A stretch of DNA of 64,000 bases from VSJD01 sp041653875 (lineage in GTDB: Bacteria; Verrucomicrobiota; Kiritimatiellia; JAAZAB01): positions 1-64,000 of the forward strand of contig JBAZEM010000004.1 in the NCBI GenBank assembly GCA_041653875.1. Reading direction: 5' to 3'. This document shows positions 44,011 to 52,531 of this stretch, piece after piece; the first letter of the stretch is position 1, and every line of letters starts with the position of its first letter. A program made the position numbers and the translations under genes. The notes below the pieces were generated by a model. That model searched no databases. It had not been told where the DNA came from and was given only the letters and a program-made list of their open reading frames with translations.

Positions 44011-44350
44011 ACACGGGGATTAATGAGTTCCTGGTTCTTTGTTCGTCGTTCTTCGTTCGAGTTAGGCCCCGCAGCGGGGCGGCTTTTCATAACGCCCGGT
44101 GAGGGCACCGGGCCTACAGTATTGTAGGCCGGGTTCCCTGACCCGGCGGGTTTGGATTTCCTATACATTAAAATTAAGCCGCCAAGGGCGACGACTCTTT
44201 CATGTAGAGCCGACTTTATGTCGGCTATCTTCGGGACAGAATAGCCGGTGTTCCGCCAAAAGCGGATCCGCCTATGGAAGAAAAACCGGCTTTACTGAAT
44301 TGAAATTCTTATCCATTGAATTAACCAGGAACAAAGAACTGAAAAAAAAC
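44011..44350. other. 340-bp gap with several repeats between bamA and skp
   Basis: No gene is present. It contains 'gttcgtcgttcttcg' words, a GCCCCGCAGCGGGGC hairpin (44065-44079), a GCCCGGTGAGGGCACCGGGC hairpin and a diverged family A copy (44203-44296). Confidence 0.7.
44060..44296. repeat. Family B hairpin and diverged family A element
   Basis: TTAGGCCCCGCAGCGGGGCG is a shortened family B hairpin followed by CTTTTC. The family A copy starts TGTAGAGCCGACTTTATGTC, has the AAAGCGGATCCGCC palindrome and ends in the decayed arm CGGCTTTACT. Confidence 0.7.
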
Positions 44351-44980
44351 ATGAATATGCGCACATTATCACTGCTTGCCACCGCCGGTCTATGCCTGGC
44401 GCTGGCCTCCGCGTTGAACGCGGCCGAACCCGCCATCGCCTTCGTTTCCATGGAGCGCCTCTTCGACGACTATTACAAGACCAAGGCCGCCAATGTCCAA
44501 CTCAAGGCCCGTTTCGACTCCGTGGACGCGCCCCGGCGCGACCTGATGAATCAGGTCAAAACACTTAAAGCCGAGATCGAGAAACTGGGCGGCGAGGCCC
44601 GCGACAAATCGCTCAGCGATGCCGAGCGCGACAAGAAACGCGCGGCGGCGGAGGACAAGTACGCGCTCTTCCGGGACGCCGAGGCCAAGCTGGCGGAATT
44701 CGACGCCACCTATAAAAAACAGTTCGGCGACCAGATGAAACAATCCCAGCAACAACTGGTCGGTGAAATCCGCGCCGTCATCCAAACCTACGTCAAGAAA
44801 CACAACATCCGAATTGTCTTCGACAGCTCCGGCAAGACCCTGAACAGCGTCGAATCCGTGGTTTATTACGACCCGGCCTTCGACATCACCGAACCGATCC
44901 TGGAGATCCTGAACAAGAACGCCACCGCAGTGGAAACCAATAAACCGACAGAAACCAAATCAATAGAGAAGACGCCATGA
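44351..44980 (+). CDS. OmpH/Skp-family periplasmic chaperone
   Basis: A 209-residue exported protein. The signal peptide is MNMRTLSLLATAGLCLALAS...LNA. The mature protein has the OmpH/Skp pattern: IAFVSMERLFDDYYKTKAA, then long charged helices (about residues 45-135), and a C-terminal strand-helix IRIVFDSSGKTLNSVESV. Skp holds unfolded outer-membrane proteins for BamA. A C-terminal extension of 20 residues is Thr/Lys/Glu rich. It lies between bamA and lpxD as in many Gram-negative bacteria and overlaps lpxD by 4 bp. Confidence 0.87.
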   Translation: MNMRTLSLLATAGLCLALASALNAAEPAIAFVSMERLFDDYYKTKAANVQLKARFDSVDAPRRDLMNQVKTLKAEIEKLGGEARDKSLSDAERDKKRAAAEDKYALFRDAEAKLAEFDATYKKQFGDQMKQSQQQLVGEIRAVIQTYVKKHNIRIVFDSSGKTLNSVESVVYYDPAFDITEPILEILNKNATAVETNKPTETKSIEKTP

Positions 44981-46044
44981 CACTAACGGTTGAAGAAATT
45001 GCCCGTCGCTTGGATGGGCGCTTGGAAGGCGATTCCCAGGCGGAGATCTCGCGGCTGGCCGGCATTCGCGAGGCGGAGCCGGGCGATCTGACCTTTGTGG
45101 CCACACCCCATTACGCGGGCGCGGCCGCGACCACGCGCGCCACGGCCGTGATCGTGAACGAGGACTGGGACCGCCCTTGTGCGGCGACCTTGATCCGGGT
45201 CAAGAGCGCGGACAAGGCTTTCGCGGACGCCGCCCAATGGTTCGCGCCGCCGCCGATTTCGTTCGCGCCGGGAATTCACCCCACGGCCATCGTGGCCCCT
45301 GACGCCAAGATAGGCAAAGACGTTTACCTTGGGCCGTATTGCGTCGTCGAACCGGGTGTAACCATCGGCGACCGCGGCGTATTTTGCGGCCATTGTTACA
45401 TCGGCCACGGCACGGTCATCGGCGACGACTGCAAACTGTATCCGCACGTTTCCATCCGGGAATACGCCCGCATCGGCAACCGCGTCATCATTCACAACGG
45501 CACGGTCATCGGCAGCGACGGATTCGGTTACGTGCAGGAAGGCGCCGTCCGCAAGAAAATCCCCCAGATCGGCATCGTCGTGATCGGCAACGACGTCGAA
45601 ATCGGCGCCAATGTCACCATCGACCGCGCCCGGTTCGGCCAAACGCGCATCGGCAACGGCGTTAAAATGGACAACCTGATCCAGATCGCCCACAACGTCA
45701 TTATCGGCGACAACTGTGTGATCGTCGCCCAGGCCGGCATTTCCGGCAGCACCATGATCGGCGAACGGACGATTATCGCCGGCCAGGTGGGCATCGTCGG
45801 CCACCTGGTGCTCGGTTCGGACATTATCGTGGCGGCCCAGGCCGGCGTGACCAAGGATGTCCCCTCCGGCACATTTGTGCTCGGCTCCCCCGCCATGCCC
45901 TACGAAAAGTTCACCAAGATGCACGCCCACCTGATGCGCCTGCCGGAGCTGAAGGACAAAATGACGGCTTTCGACAAGCGCCTGGAAAAACTGGAGCAGG
46001 CCAAGCCGGGCGCAACTCCGGCGGCGCCGGCGCCGAGCGCGTAA
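44977..46044 (+). CDS. lpxD: UDP-3-O-(3-hydroxyacyl)glucosamine N-acyltransferase
   Basis: The third step of lipid A synthesis: N-acylation of UDP-3-O-acyl-glucosamine. It has 355 residues. The N-terminal uridine-binding domain (1-100) precedes a left-handed beta-helix of hexapeptide repeats (AIVAPDAKIGKDVYLGPYC and onward) with the catalytic histidine in QIAHNVIIGDN. A C-terminal helical tail (LPELKDKMTAFDKRLEKLEQ) is present. Together with bamA it proves an LPS-type outer membrane. ATG overlaps the skp stop codon. Confidence 0.95.
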   Translation: MTLTVEEIARRLDGRLEGDSQAEISRLAGIREAEPGDLTFVATPHYAGAAATTRATAVIVNEDWDRPCAATLIRVKSADKAFADAAQWFAPPPISFAPGIHPTAIVAPDAKIGKDVYLGPYCVVEPGVTIGDRGVFCGHCYIGHGTVIGDDCKLYPHVSIREYARIGNRVIIHNGTVIGSDGFGYVQEGAVRKKIPQIGIVVIGNDVEIGANVTIDRARFGQTRIGNGVKMDNLIQIAHNVIIGDNCVIVAQAGISGSTMIGERTIIAGQVGIVGHLVLGSDIIVAAQAGVTKDVPSGTFVLGSPAMPYEKFTKMHAHLMRLPELKDKMTAFDKRLEKLEQAKPGATPAAPAPSA

Positions 46045-46072
46045 CTTCATTCATTAGGCCTTCGACAACTTT

Positions 46073-46172
46073 GCCGTTCTATCGAACGGCCCCTGCATCG
46101 AATGGCCTGTCTGCCTGCGCCCGAGCCGAGCTCGTGCCGGCCAGGGGTGTAGCCGCGGTTCGTTAGAACCGC
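46073..46172. repeat. Repeat family C copy, expanded
   Basis: GCCGTTCTATCGAACGGC and GCGGTTCGTTAGAACCGC are about 64 bp apart, further than in other copies, because extra sequence (about 46091-46140) lies between the palindromes. Confidence 0.65.
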
Positions 46173-46519
46173 TGGAGAATTCGTGGGGTCTGCCCTTAGA
46201 TTAAAGAATAGCGATTTGGGTGACGATCAAGACACGGTCTCACTGAGACTCGCACAGGCGCCGCACCTCAAGTTGTAACGCGCGATCAGGTTTGTCCGTG
46301 GGCCTCTTGCAGGTTCACCAGTTCCGGGATCCCCGGATGCGTAAAAACATGATGGCTTCCCTTGGTTCGGGACAACCGGAATCCAAACACATTCACGATG
46401 CGTAACCATATCGCCAAACCGGACGCTCCTCGAACCGGAAAGAATTGCAAAGAATCAAATAAACAAATCCATTCTGAAGGCTTCTCTGACCCTCCGCCGC
46501 CTTAGTCAATCACTACTCA

Positions 46520-46559
46520 CCACGGATGGCACGGACAAGAAAGCCGTGCTCATCCGTGG
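46520..46559. repeat. Inverted repeat downstream of the Cys-rich protein gene
   Basis: CCACGGATG-G-CACGG pairs with CCGTG-CT-CATCCGTGG around a nine-base loop. It is placed as a terminator for the minus-strand gene at 46580 but lacks a T run. Confidence 0.6.
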
Positions 46560-46579
46560 CGAGCAAGTGTTAGCGGCGA

Positions 46580-47266
46580 TTATTTTGCCGGTTCGACAGG
46601 AACCGCAGGCGCAACCGGAGCCATCGGTTCGGCGGGAACCGCAGGCGTCGCCGGGGACGCCATTCCGGGGGCAATCGTCATATCCATAACCGGGACCGCC
46701 GCGCCGGGGGGGATCACAGGCTCCCCAGCTTCGACCGGCGCCACAGGCGCCACAACCGGGGCCGCCGCTTCGGCAGGCGCCACAGGCTTCTCGGTGGGGG
46801 ATTTCATGCCGCATTTGGAGGCATCCATCCCGCAAGACACGGTCTTGCCCAGGACATCCGGCTTGCAACAGCCGGGAGAATCCTTGTCCATCTTGCATTT
46901 ATCGCATTTTACGGCGCCGGGCTTGCAGCATTTGTCCGAGCCTTGATACTCGCCGCACTTCGGGCACACGACGCACAAGCACTCGGGCTGTTCGCCGTTG
47001 GCCTTGATCTTGGCAATGGCCGCTTTCGGGTCCGCTTTGACTTTCTCGATGCAGTCCTTGCAACACAGATAGATGCGAACGCCTTCCACATCCACAAACA
47101 CATCTTTGCTGATCTTGCCGCCGGTGATCGGGCAGAGTGTCTGCGCCTTGGCGGTCACCGCCGCCGCATCCTTGACCGGCGCCGCCGGTTCCTGCGCCGT
47201 CAAACCCGCGACCAAGCCCAAAGCGATCGCCGCCGCCAAGACACCCATCATCTTCTCATGTTTCAT
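46580..47266 (-). CDS. Secreted Cys-rich metal-binding (YHS-like) protein
   Basis: A 228-residue exported protein. The signal peptide (MMGVLAAAIALGLVAGLTAQ) is followed by a YHS-like segment, TLCPITGGKISKDVFVDVEG, then IYLCCKDCIEKVKADP, a pattern typical of heavy-metal-binding domains. Residues about 95-150 hold many more cysteines (CLCVVCPKCGEYQG, KCCKPGAVKCDKCKMDK, CCKPD). The last 70 residues are a Pro/Ala/Val-rich tail with repeated VPAEPMAPV-like units. The start at 47266 has GGAG. It follows the thioredoxin-like gene by 80 bp on the same strand, so metal or thiol handling in the periplasm is a reasonable guess. No exact family is known to me. Confidence 0.7.
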   Translation of the reverse strand: MKHEKMMGVLAAAIALGLVAGLTAQEPAAPVKDAAAVTAKAQTLCPITGGKISKDVFVDVEGVRIYLCCKDCIEKVKADPKAAIAKIKANGEQPECLCVVCPKCGEYQGSDKCCKPGAVKCDKCKMDKDSPGCCKPDVLGKTVSCGMDASKCGMKSPTEKPVAPAEAAAPVVAPVAPVEAGEPVIPPGAAVPVMDMTIAPGMASPATPAVPAEPMAPVAPAVPVEPAK

Positions 47267-47346
47267 GGAATCTCCATTTCAGGTAAATTAATGATTTATC
47301 GACTACGAATCACCGCTTGAAGTTTATGCCGGGCGCCTCCTTTCGT

Positions 47347-47811
47347 TTATTTGTTGCCGGACTTAGCCAATAATTTTTTCAGATAATCCACGTAAGCGGC
47401 GGCGCCGCCCGGACGATAGCCGGTGCGGGCGATGACTTTGCCGCCGGCATCCAGGAGTAATACGGTGGGGAACCCTTCCACGCCATAAGCCAACAGCAAT
47501 TGTTCGTTCTGCGCATCCAGATCGGTGCGCGGCCTGTCCTCGTTCGGAAAACATGCGCGGAACAATACCACGCGGTCCTTGGCAAACGCCTCGAATTCCT
47601 TTCGATCGAAAACTTCCTTTTCGAGCTTGATGCACCAACCGCACCAACCGCACCCTGAAAATTCCGCCAGGATCGGCAGCTTCTTTTCGGAAGCTTCCTT
47701 CTTGGCCTTGTTAAAATCAGTCCGCCACGTATTTGTGGAATCCTGGGCATGAGCGCCAGCCAACATGGTTAACGCCAAGGCGATTGCGATCAGCGGCAGA
47801 TATTTATTCAT
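47347..47811 (-). CDS. Exported thioredoxin-like protein
   Basis: A 154-residue protein with signal peptide MNKYLPLIAIALALTMLAGAHA and a thioredoxin fold like the C-terminal domain of DsbD (thioredoxin_7 type). LPILAEFSGCGWCGWCIKLE contains the redox CxxC (CGWC twice overlapping, with three cysteines), and GVEGFPTVLLLDAGG holds the cis-proline. It probably acts as a periplasmic thiol-disulfide reductase. The start at 47811 has GGAAGGGAG. It may serve the downstream Cys-rich protein. Confidence 0.85.
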   Translation of the reverse strand: MNKYLPLIAIALALTMLAGAHAQDSTNTWRTDFNKAKKEASEKKLPILAEFSGCGWCGWCIKLEKEVFDRKEFEAFAKDRVVLFRACFPNEDRPRTDLDAQNEQLLLAYGVEGFPTVLLLDAGGKVIARTGYRPGGAAAYVDYLKKLLAKSGNK

Positions 47812-47855
47812 TCGACGCTCCCTTCCAAATGAAAAATTGCATACTTCAATTGAAA

Positions 47856-47884
47856 TGTTTAGCAGGGTTCCCGGCAGGAATCAA
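47856..47884 (-). promoter_or_regulatory. Possible promoter of the thioredoxin-like gene
   Basis: On the minus strand TTGATT (47884-47879), a 17-bp spacer and TAAACA (47861-47856) lie 45 bp before the ATG. The -35 is good and the -10 weak. Confidence 0.4.
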
Positions 47885-48011
47885 GGATAAACACAACCGC
47901 GAAATATTCGGAACACGACGTTTAGCCGCATCCAAAGATTCCGGATTCATGCCCTATCCACCTGAAAAACGCAGGCAGCACAGCTCTCGCTAAGCAAACG
48001 TTTTGTTGATG

Positions 48012-48061
48012 AAAAAAGTTCGGCGGCCTAACCCGGGGAACACCCGTGCCGGCCGCCGAAC
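48012..48061 (-). terminator. Intrinsic terminator downstream of groL
   Basis: On the minus strand, an 11-bp perfect stem GTTCGGCGGCC / GGCCGCCGAAC is followed at once by TTTTTT. It lies about 110 bp after the groL stop and is the best-formed terminator in the window. Confidence 0.8.
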
Positions 48062-48169
48062 CAACGATCATTAACTATGGCTCAACGTTTCACCGTTGCG
48101 AGAGCACGGCTTGGTTTTCCACCCAAAATCCGATAACCCTGCAACTTTGAACCGTGAACCTTGAGCTAA

Positions 48170-49837
48170 TTAATACATGCCATCCATACCGCCGCCCATG
48201 CCGCCGCCCATGCCACCCATACCGCCTCCGCCACCCGCCGGCATCGGTTTTTCCTTTTCAGGAATATCGGTCACCATGCACTCGGTGGTCAGCAACAGCC
48301 CGGCGATACTGGCCGCGTTCTGGATCGCGAAGCGCGTCACCTTGGTCGGATCGATGACGCCATCCTTGATCAGGTCGGTATATTCCGCCGTCGCCACGTT
48401 GTAACCCAAACTACCCTTGTTCTTCTTAACCTCGGCCACGACGATCGAGGCATCGATGCCCGCGTTGGCCACGAGCTGGCGAATCGGCGCTTCCAGCGCG
48501 CGATTGATGATCTGCACGCCGATGGCTTCATCACCCTTGGCATCGAACTTGTCCAGCACGGACTGACAACGCAAGAGCGCCACGCCGCCGCCGGACACGA
48601 CGCCTTCTTCCACCGCCGCGCGGGTCGCATGCAGGGCATCCTCAACACGCGCTTTCTTTTCCTTCATTTCCGTTTCGGTGGACGCCCCGACGTTGATCAC
48701 GGCGACGCCGCCGGCCAGTTTCGCCAGGCGTTCCTGCAGTTTTTCGCGGTCGTAGTCCGAGGTGGTTTCCTCGATCTCGTTGCGAATCTGCGCGACGCGT
48801 CCCTGTATGGCCGAGGTCTTGCCGCCGCCTTCGATGATCGTGGTGTTTTCCTTGTCCACGGTCACGCGTTTGGCGCGGCCCAGATCGTCGATCTTCACGT
48901 TTTCGAGCTTGATGCCCAGGTCTTCCGTAATGCACCGACCGCCCGTCAGGATGGCGATGTCTTCCAGCATGGCTTTGCGCCGATCGCCGAAGCCCGGCGC
49001 CTTCACGGCGCAGGCCTGCAAGGTGCCGCGCAGGCGGTTGACCACAAGGGTCGCCAGCGCTTCGCCTTCGACTTCCTCCGCGATGATCAGCAACGGCTTG
49101 CCGGCCTTGGCCACGTTCTGCAGCAACGGCAGGAGATCCTGCAGGCTGGAGATCTTCTTTTCATAGATCAGGATGTAGGCATCCTCCAGCAGGGCTTCCA
49201 TGGTCTCCGCGTTGGTGACAAAGTAAGGCGAGAGATAGCCCTTGTCGAACTGCATGCCCTCGACGACGTCGAGCGTCGTTTCGATGGTCTTGGCTTCCTC
49301 GACCGTCACCGTGCCGTCCTTGCCGACTTTGTCCATGGCATCGGCGATGATTTCGCCGATCTGCTTGTCGCCGTTGGCCGAAATGGTCGCCACCTGGCAG
49401 ATTTCGGTGTGTTCCTTGACCTTCTTGCTCTGCTTGGCCAGGGCATCGGTAACCGCCGCGACGGCCTTGTCGATACCGCGTTTCAAGGACATGGGGTCGG
49501 AACCGGCCGTCACGTTTTTCAGGCCTTCGCGGTAAATGGCTTCGCTCAAGAGCGTCGCCGTGGTCGTGCCGTCACCCGCCACGTCGCTGGTCTTGCTGGC
49601 CACTTCGCGCACCATCTGGGCGCCCATGTTTTCGAATGGATCCGCAAGTTCGATTTCCTTGGCCACCGTGACACCGTCCTTGGTGATGGTGGGCGAGCCG
49701 AACTTCTTGTCCAGAATGACGTTGCGACCGCAGGGTCCCAGCGTAACTTTGACGGCGCGGCTGAGTTTCTCCACGCCCCGCAAAATCGACTGGCGGGCAT
49801 CCGCGTCGTATTTCAATTGCTTACCTCTATCTGCCAT
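48170..49837 (-). CDS. groL: Chaperonin GroEL
   Basis: The 60-kDa chaperonin that forms the folding chamber with GroES. It has 555 residues. VTLGPCGRNVILDKKFGSP and AGDGTTTATLLSEAI contain the ATP-binding elements, and GGVAVINVGASTETEMKEKK is conserved. The C-terminus is the Gly-Met tail MGGMGGGMGGGMDGMY. The start at 49837 follows GGAGAC. It follows groS by 56 bp and ends at a strong terminator. Confidence 0.97.
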   Translation of the reverse strand: MADRGKQLKYDADARQSILRGVEKLSRAVKVTLGPCGRNVILDKKFGSPTITKDGVTVAKEIELADPFENMGAQMVREVASKTSDVAGDGTTTATLLSEAIYREGLKNVTAGSDPMSLKRGIDKAVAAVTDALAKQSKKVKEHTEICQVATISANGDKQIGEIIADAMDKVGKDGTVTVEEAKTIETTLDVVEGMQFDKGYLSPYFVTNAETMEALLEDAYILIYEKKISSLQDLLPLLQNVAKAGKPLLIIAEEVEGEALATLVVNRLRGTLQACAVKAPGFGDRRKAMLEDIAILTGGRCITEDLGIKLENVKIDDLGRAKRVTVDKENTTIIEGGGKTSAIQGRVAQIRNEIEETTSDYDREKLQERLAKLAGGVAVINVGASTETEMKEKKARVEDALHATRAAVEEGVVSGGGVALLRCQSVLDKFDAKGDEAIGVQIINRALEAPIRQLVANAGIDASIVVAEVKKNKGSLGYNVATAEYTDLIKDGVIDPTKVTRFAIQNAASIAGLLLTTECMVTDIPEKEKPMPAGGGGGMGGMGGGMGGGMDGMY

Positions 49838-49893
49838 AATACCTGTCTCCTTTATTGTGTAGTTCCCTTGAAAAAGGGTTTTTACAATTACAA

Positions 49894-50184
49894 TTACGCT
49901 TCGATAATGCCGAGGATATCGTCCTCACGGACAATCTGATATTCCTTGTCATTGATCTTGACTTCGGTGCCGCCGTATTTCGGCAACAACACCAAGTCGC
50001 CCTTTTTAACGTTCATGGGAATCAGCTTCCCATCGTCATCCCGTTTGCCGGCGCCGACCGCGACGATCTTGCCCTGCATGGGCTTTTCCTTGGCGCTATC
50101 GGGAATGATAATGCCTCCCTTTTTGACTTCCGAATCCTTCTCCGGCTCGATCAGAACCCGATCCCCTAACGGCTGAATTTTCAT
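49894..50184 (-). CDS. groS: Co-chaperonin GroES
   Basis: The 10-kDa lid of GroEL. It has 96 residues: IQPLGDRVLIEPEKDSEVKK, the mobile loop GGIIIPDSAKEKPMQGKIV, and KYGGTEVKINDKEYQIVRED at the C-terminus. The start at 50184 has AGGAGG. No CIRCE-type repeat (TTAGCACTC-N9-GAGTGCTAA) is visible upstream. It follows dnaK by 66 bp with a hairpin between. Confidence 0.97.
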   Translation of the reverse strand: MKIQPLGDRVLIEPEKDSEVKKGGIIIPDSAKEKPMQGKIVAVGAGKRDDDGKLIPMNVKKGDLVLLPKYGGTEVKINDKEYQIVREDDILGIIEA

Positions 50185-50224
50185 ATATGCACTACCCTCC
50201 TTTATTTGGTTTGTTACCCTCTTC

Positions 50225-50247
50225 CCCGCGACACAAAAGTGCGCGGG
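50225..50247 (-). terminator. Hairpin between dnaK and groS
   Basis: CCCGCG-A-CAC AAAA GTG-CGCGGG forms a stable stem just past the dnaK stop codon. It has no T run, so it may attenuate or process the transcript. Confidence 0.42.
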
Positions 50248-50250
50248 ACT

Positions 50251-52197
50251 TTACTTCTTGTTCTTATCCTTGTCGTCCACCATTTCGAAATCGGCGTCAA
50301 TAACGTCATCGCCGGCCTTGGCCGGACCCTCGCCTGGAGGCGCCTGCTGTTGGGACTCGGACGGGCCGCCCTCGGGCGGCTTCTGCTGTTGCGCGCCCTT
50401 GGCGCGCGCATACAGGTCGGCGGAGATCGCCTGCATTTCGGCGGTCAGCGCCTCCGTGGCGCTGCGCAAGGCGTCGCTCCCGCCATCCTTGATGGCGGCC
50501 TTGAGTTTCTCGATCGCCGCTTCCACGCCGGCTTTCTTGGCCGCATCGATCTTGGCGCCCTGCTCCTTGATCAGTTTCTCGGTTTCATAGACGAGCGCGT
50601 CGGCCTTGTTTTTCAGCTCCACGCCTTCGCGGCGCTGTTGGTCGTCGGCGGCATGCTGCTCGGCGTCCTTGACCATTTTTTCGATTTCGCCCTTGTCGAG
50701 GCCGCTCGTGGCGGTGATCGTGATCTTCTGCTCCTTGCCGGTGCCGAGGTCCTTGGCGCCCACGTGCAGAATGCCGTTGGCGTCGATATCGAAAGCGACC
50801 TCGATCTGCGGCATGCCGCGGGGCGACGGCGGAATGCCGTCCAGGTGGAACCGGCCGATGGACTTGTTGTCGCCGGCCATCTTGCGCTCGCCCTGGAGCA
50901 CGTGGATTTCCACCGAGGACTGGTTGTCCGCGGCGGTGCTGAAAATTTCGCTCTTGCGGGTGGGGATGGTCGTGTTGCGCTCGATCAGCATGGTGAAGAC
51001 GCCGCCCAGCGTTTCGATGCCCAGGCTCAAGGGGGTCACATCCAGGAGCAGGACGTCATGCACTTCGCCTTTCAAAACGCCGCCCTGGATGGCGGCGCCG
51101 ACGGCGACCACCTCGTCGGGGTTGACGCCCTTATGCGGATCCCTGGCGAAGATTTCCTTGACCTGATCCTGGACCTTGGGCATGCGGGTCATGCCGCCGA
51201 CGAGCACGACCTCGTCGATTTTCGAAAATTCGATGCCGGAATCCTTCATGCAGGCGCGCACCGGGCCGACTGTGCGCTCGATGAACGCATCCACAAGCTG
51301 TTCCAGTTTGGCGCGCGTCAGGGTGACATTGAGATGTTTGGGGCCGGTGGCGTCGGCCGTGATAAAAGGCAAATTGATATCCGTCTGCTGGGCGGTGGAA
51401 AGCTCGCACTTGGCTTTCTCGGAGGCTTCCTTCAGGCGCTGGAGGGCCATGGCATCTTTCGAAAGGTCAATGCCGTTGTCCTTCTTGAACTCGGCAACCA
51501 GCCAGGAGATGATGGCCTGGTCAAAATCGTCGCCGCCCAGGTGGGTGTCGCCGTTGGTGGCCTTGACCTCGAAGACGCCGTCGCCGATTTCGAGGACCGA
51601 AATATCGAAGGTGCCGCCGCCCAGGTCATAGACCGCGATCTTTTCGTCTTTCTTCTTGTCCAGCCCGTAGGCCAGCGAAGACGCCGTCGGTTCGTTGATG
51701 ATGCGCAAAACCTCCAAGCCGGCGATCTTGCCGGCGTCTTTGGTGGCCTGGCGCTGGGTGTCGTTAAAATAGGCCGGCGTGGTAATGACCGCCTGGGTGA
51801 CCTTCTCGCCCAAATAGGCTTCGGCGTCGGCTTTCATCTTCTGCAGGATCATGGAGGAAATTTCCGGCGGCGAATAGACCTTGTCGCCGATCTTGACATT
51901 GGCGTCGCCGTTTTTGGCACGAACCACCTCGTAGGGCACCAACGTAATCTCACGGGCCACTTCATCGAATTTACGTCCCATAAAACGCTTGATGGAATAG
52001 ACCGTGTTCTTTGGGTTCGTGACCGCCTGGCGTTTGGCCGCCTGGCCAACCAACCGCTCGCCGCTCTTGGTAAAGGCCACCACGGAGGGCGTTGTGCGCA
52101 TTCCATCCGCATTGGGAATAACCACCGGCTGGCCACCCTCCATGATGGCCATACATGAATTAGTCGTGCCTAAATCAATGCCTAATACTTTTGACAT
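50251..52197 (-). CDS. dnaK: Molecular chaperone DnaK (Hsp70)
   Basis: A 648-residue Hsp70. The nucleotide-binding domain starts KVLGIDLGTTNSCMAIMEGG and includes AVYDLGGGTFDISVLEIGDG and VLVGGMTRMPKVQ. The substrate-binding domain starts after DVTPLSLGIETLGG, and the helical lid is followed by a Gln/Pro/Gly-rich tail ending FEMVDDKDKNKK. No grpE, dnaJ or hrcA is adjacent. The start at 52197 has AGGAGAA upstream. Confidence 0.97.
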   Translation of the reverse strand: MSKVLGIDLGTTNSCMAIMEGGQPVVIPNADGMRTTPSVVAFTKSGERLVGQAAKRQAVTNPKNTVYSIKRFMGRKFDEVAREITLVPYEVVRAKNGDANVKIGDKVYSPPEISSMILQKMKADAEAYLGEKVTQAVITTPAYFNDTQRQATKDAGKIAGLEVLRIINEPTASSLAYGLDKKKDEKIAVYDLGGGTFDISVLEIGDGVFEVKATNGDTHLGGDDFDQAIISWLVAEFKKDNGIDLSKDAMALQRLKEASEKAKCELSTAQQTDINLPFITADATGPKHLNVTLTRAKLEQLVDAFIERTVGPVRACMKDSGIEFSKIDEVVLVGGMTRMPKVQDQVKEIFARDPHKGVNPDEVVAVGAAIQGGVLKGEVHDVLLLDVTPLSLGIETLGGVFTMLIERNTTIPTRKSEIFSTAADNQSSVEIHVLQGERKMAGDNKSIGRFHLDGIPPSPRGMPQIEVAFDIDANGILHVGAKDLGTGKEQKITITATSGLDKGEIEKMVKDAEQHAADDQQRREGVELKNKADALVYETEKLIKEQGAKIDAAKKAGVEAAIEKLKAAIKDGGSDALRSATEALTAEMQAISADLYARAKGAQQQKPPEGGPSESQQQAPPGEGPAKAGDDVIDADFEMVDDKDKNKK

Positions 52198-52531
52198 TGT
52201 TAATTCTCCTGAAGCAATCGGTTAATTGGACATGCCTATTAAAATTTCAATAGTTTAAATAGCAAGGACTATGCCAAGACATTATTAATTATTGACTCAA
52301 TGAAGATATAATGTTGTATATTAATTAGATACGATTAATTTATTTTTATTAAGTTCTCATATCACACCAGAACACCGGGACATTTTGGCTCGTTTGTCCG
52401 GAAAAGTGCGACATTTTAATCGCACGTTATGTCACAATTAAAATTACTCGCCTTCGGTTGAAAAATTATCAGGCTTACGCTTGCCCTTCGGAGCACCCGT
52501 CGTCCCTCCCACACGTCGCGCGGCATCCGGT
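52198..52531. other. 334-bp AT-rich region upstream of dnaK
   Basis: No gene is present. It is strikingly AT-rich compared with its surroundings. It holds the putative dnaK promoter, a GTGCGA...TCGCAC inverted repeat (52406-52425) and a CCGGGACA...TGTCCGG pair (52376-52401). Confidence 0.6.
52238..52265 (-). promoter_or_regulatory. Probable dnaK promoter
   Basis: On the minus strand TTGCTA (52265-52260), a 16-bp spacer and TTTAAT (52243-52238) form a vegetative-type promoter 41 bp before the dnaK ATG. No heat-shock sigma-32-type consensus or CIRCE operator is seen. Confidence 0.45.

Larger units (their letters stand above)
46045..46579. other. 535-bp gap between convergent lpxD and Cys-rich genes
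   Basis: No gene is supported on either strand; the short minus-strand frame at 46227-46409 has no coding character. A family C unit lies at 46073-46172 and an inverted repeat at 46520-46559. Confidence 0.6.

Noticed and set aside
48629..49939. 436-residue plus-strand reading frame opposite groL
   Set aside because: It is the antisense shadow of a clear GroEL gene, arising from high-GC codon bias; no ribosome-binding site or family resemblance.
50185..50250. CIRCE operator before groS
   Set aside because: No TTAGCACTC-N9-GAGTGCTAA or near match was found here or upstream of dnaK.
50206..52158. 650-residue plus-strand reading frame opposite dnaK
   Set aside because: Antisense shadow of DnaK, of low complexity and without homology that I can recognise.
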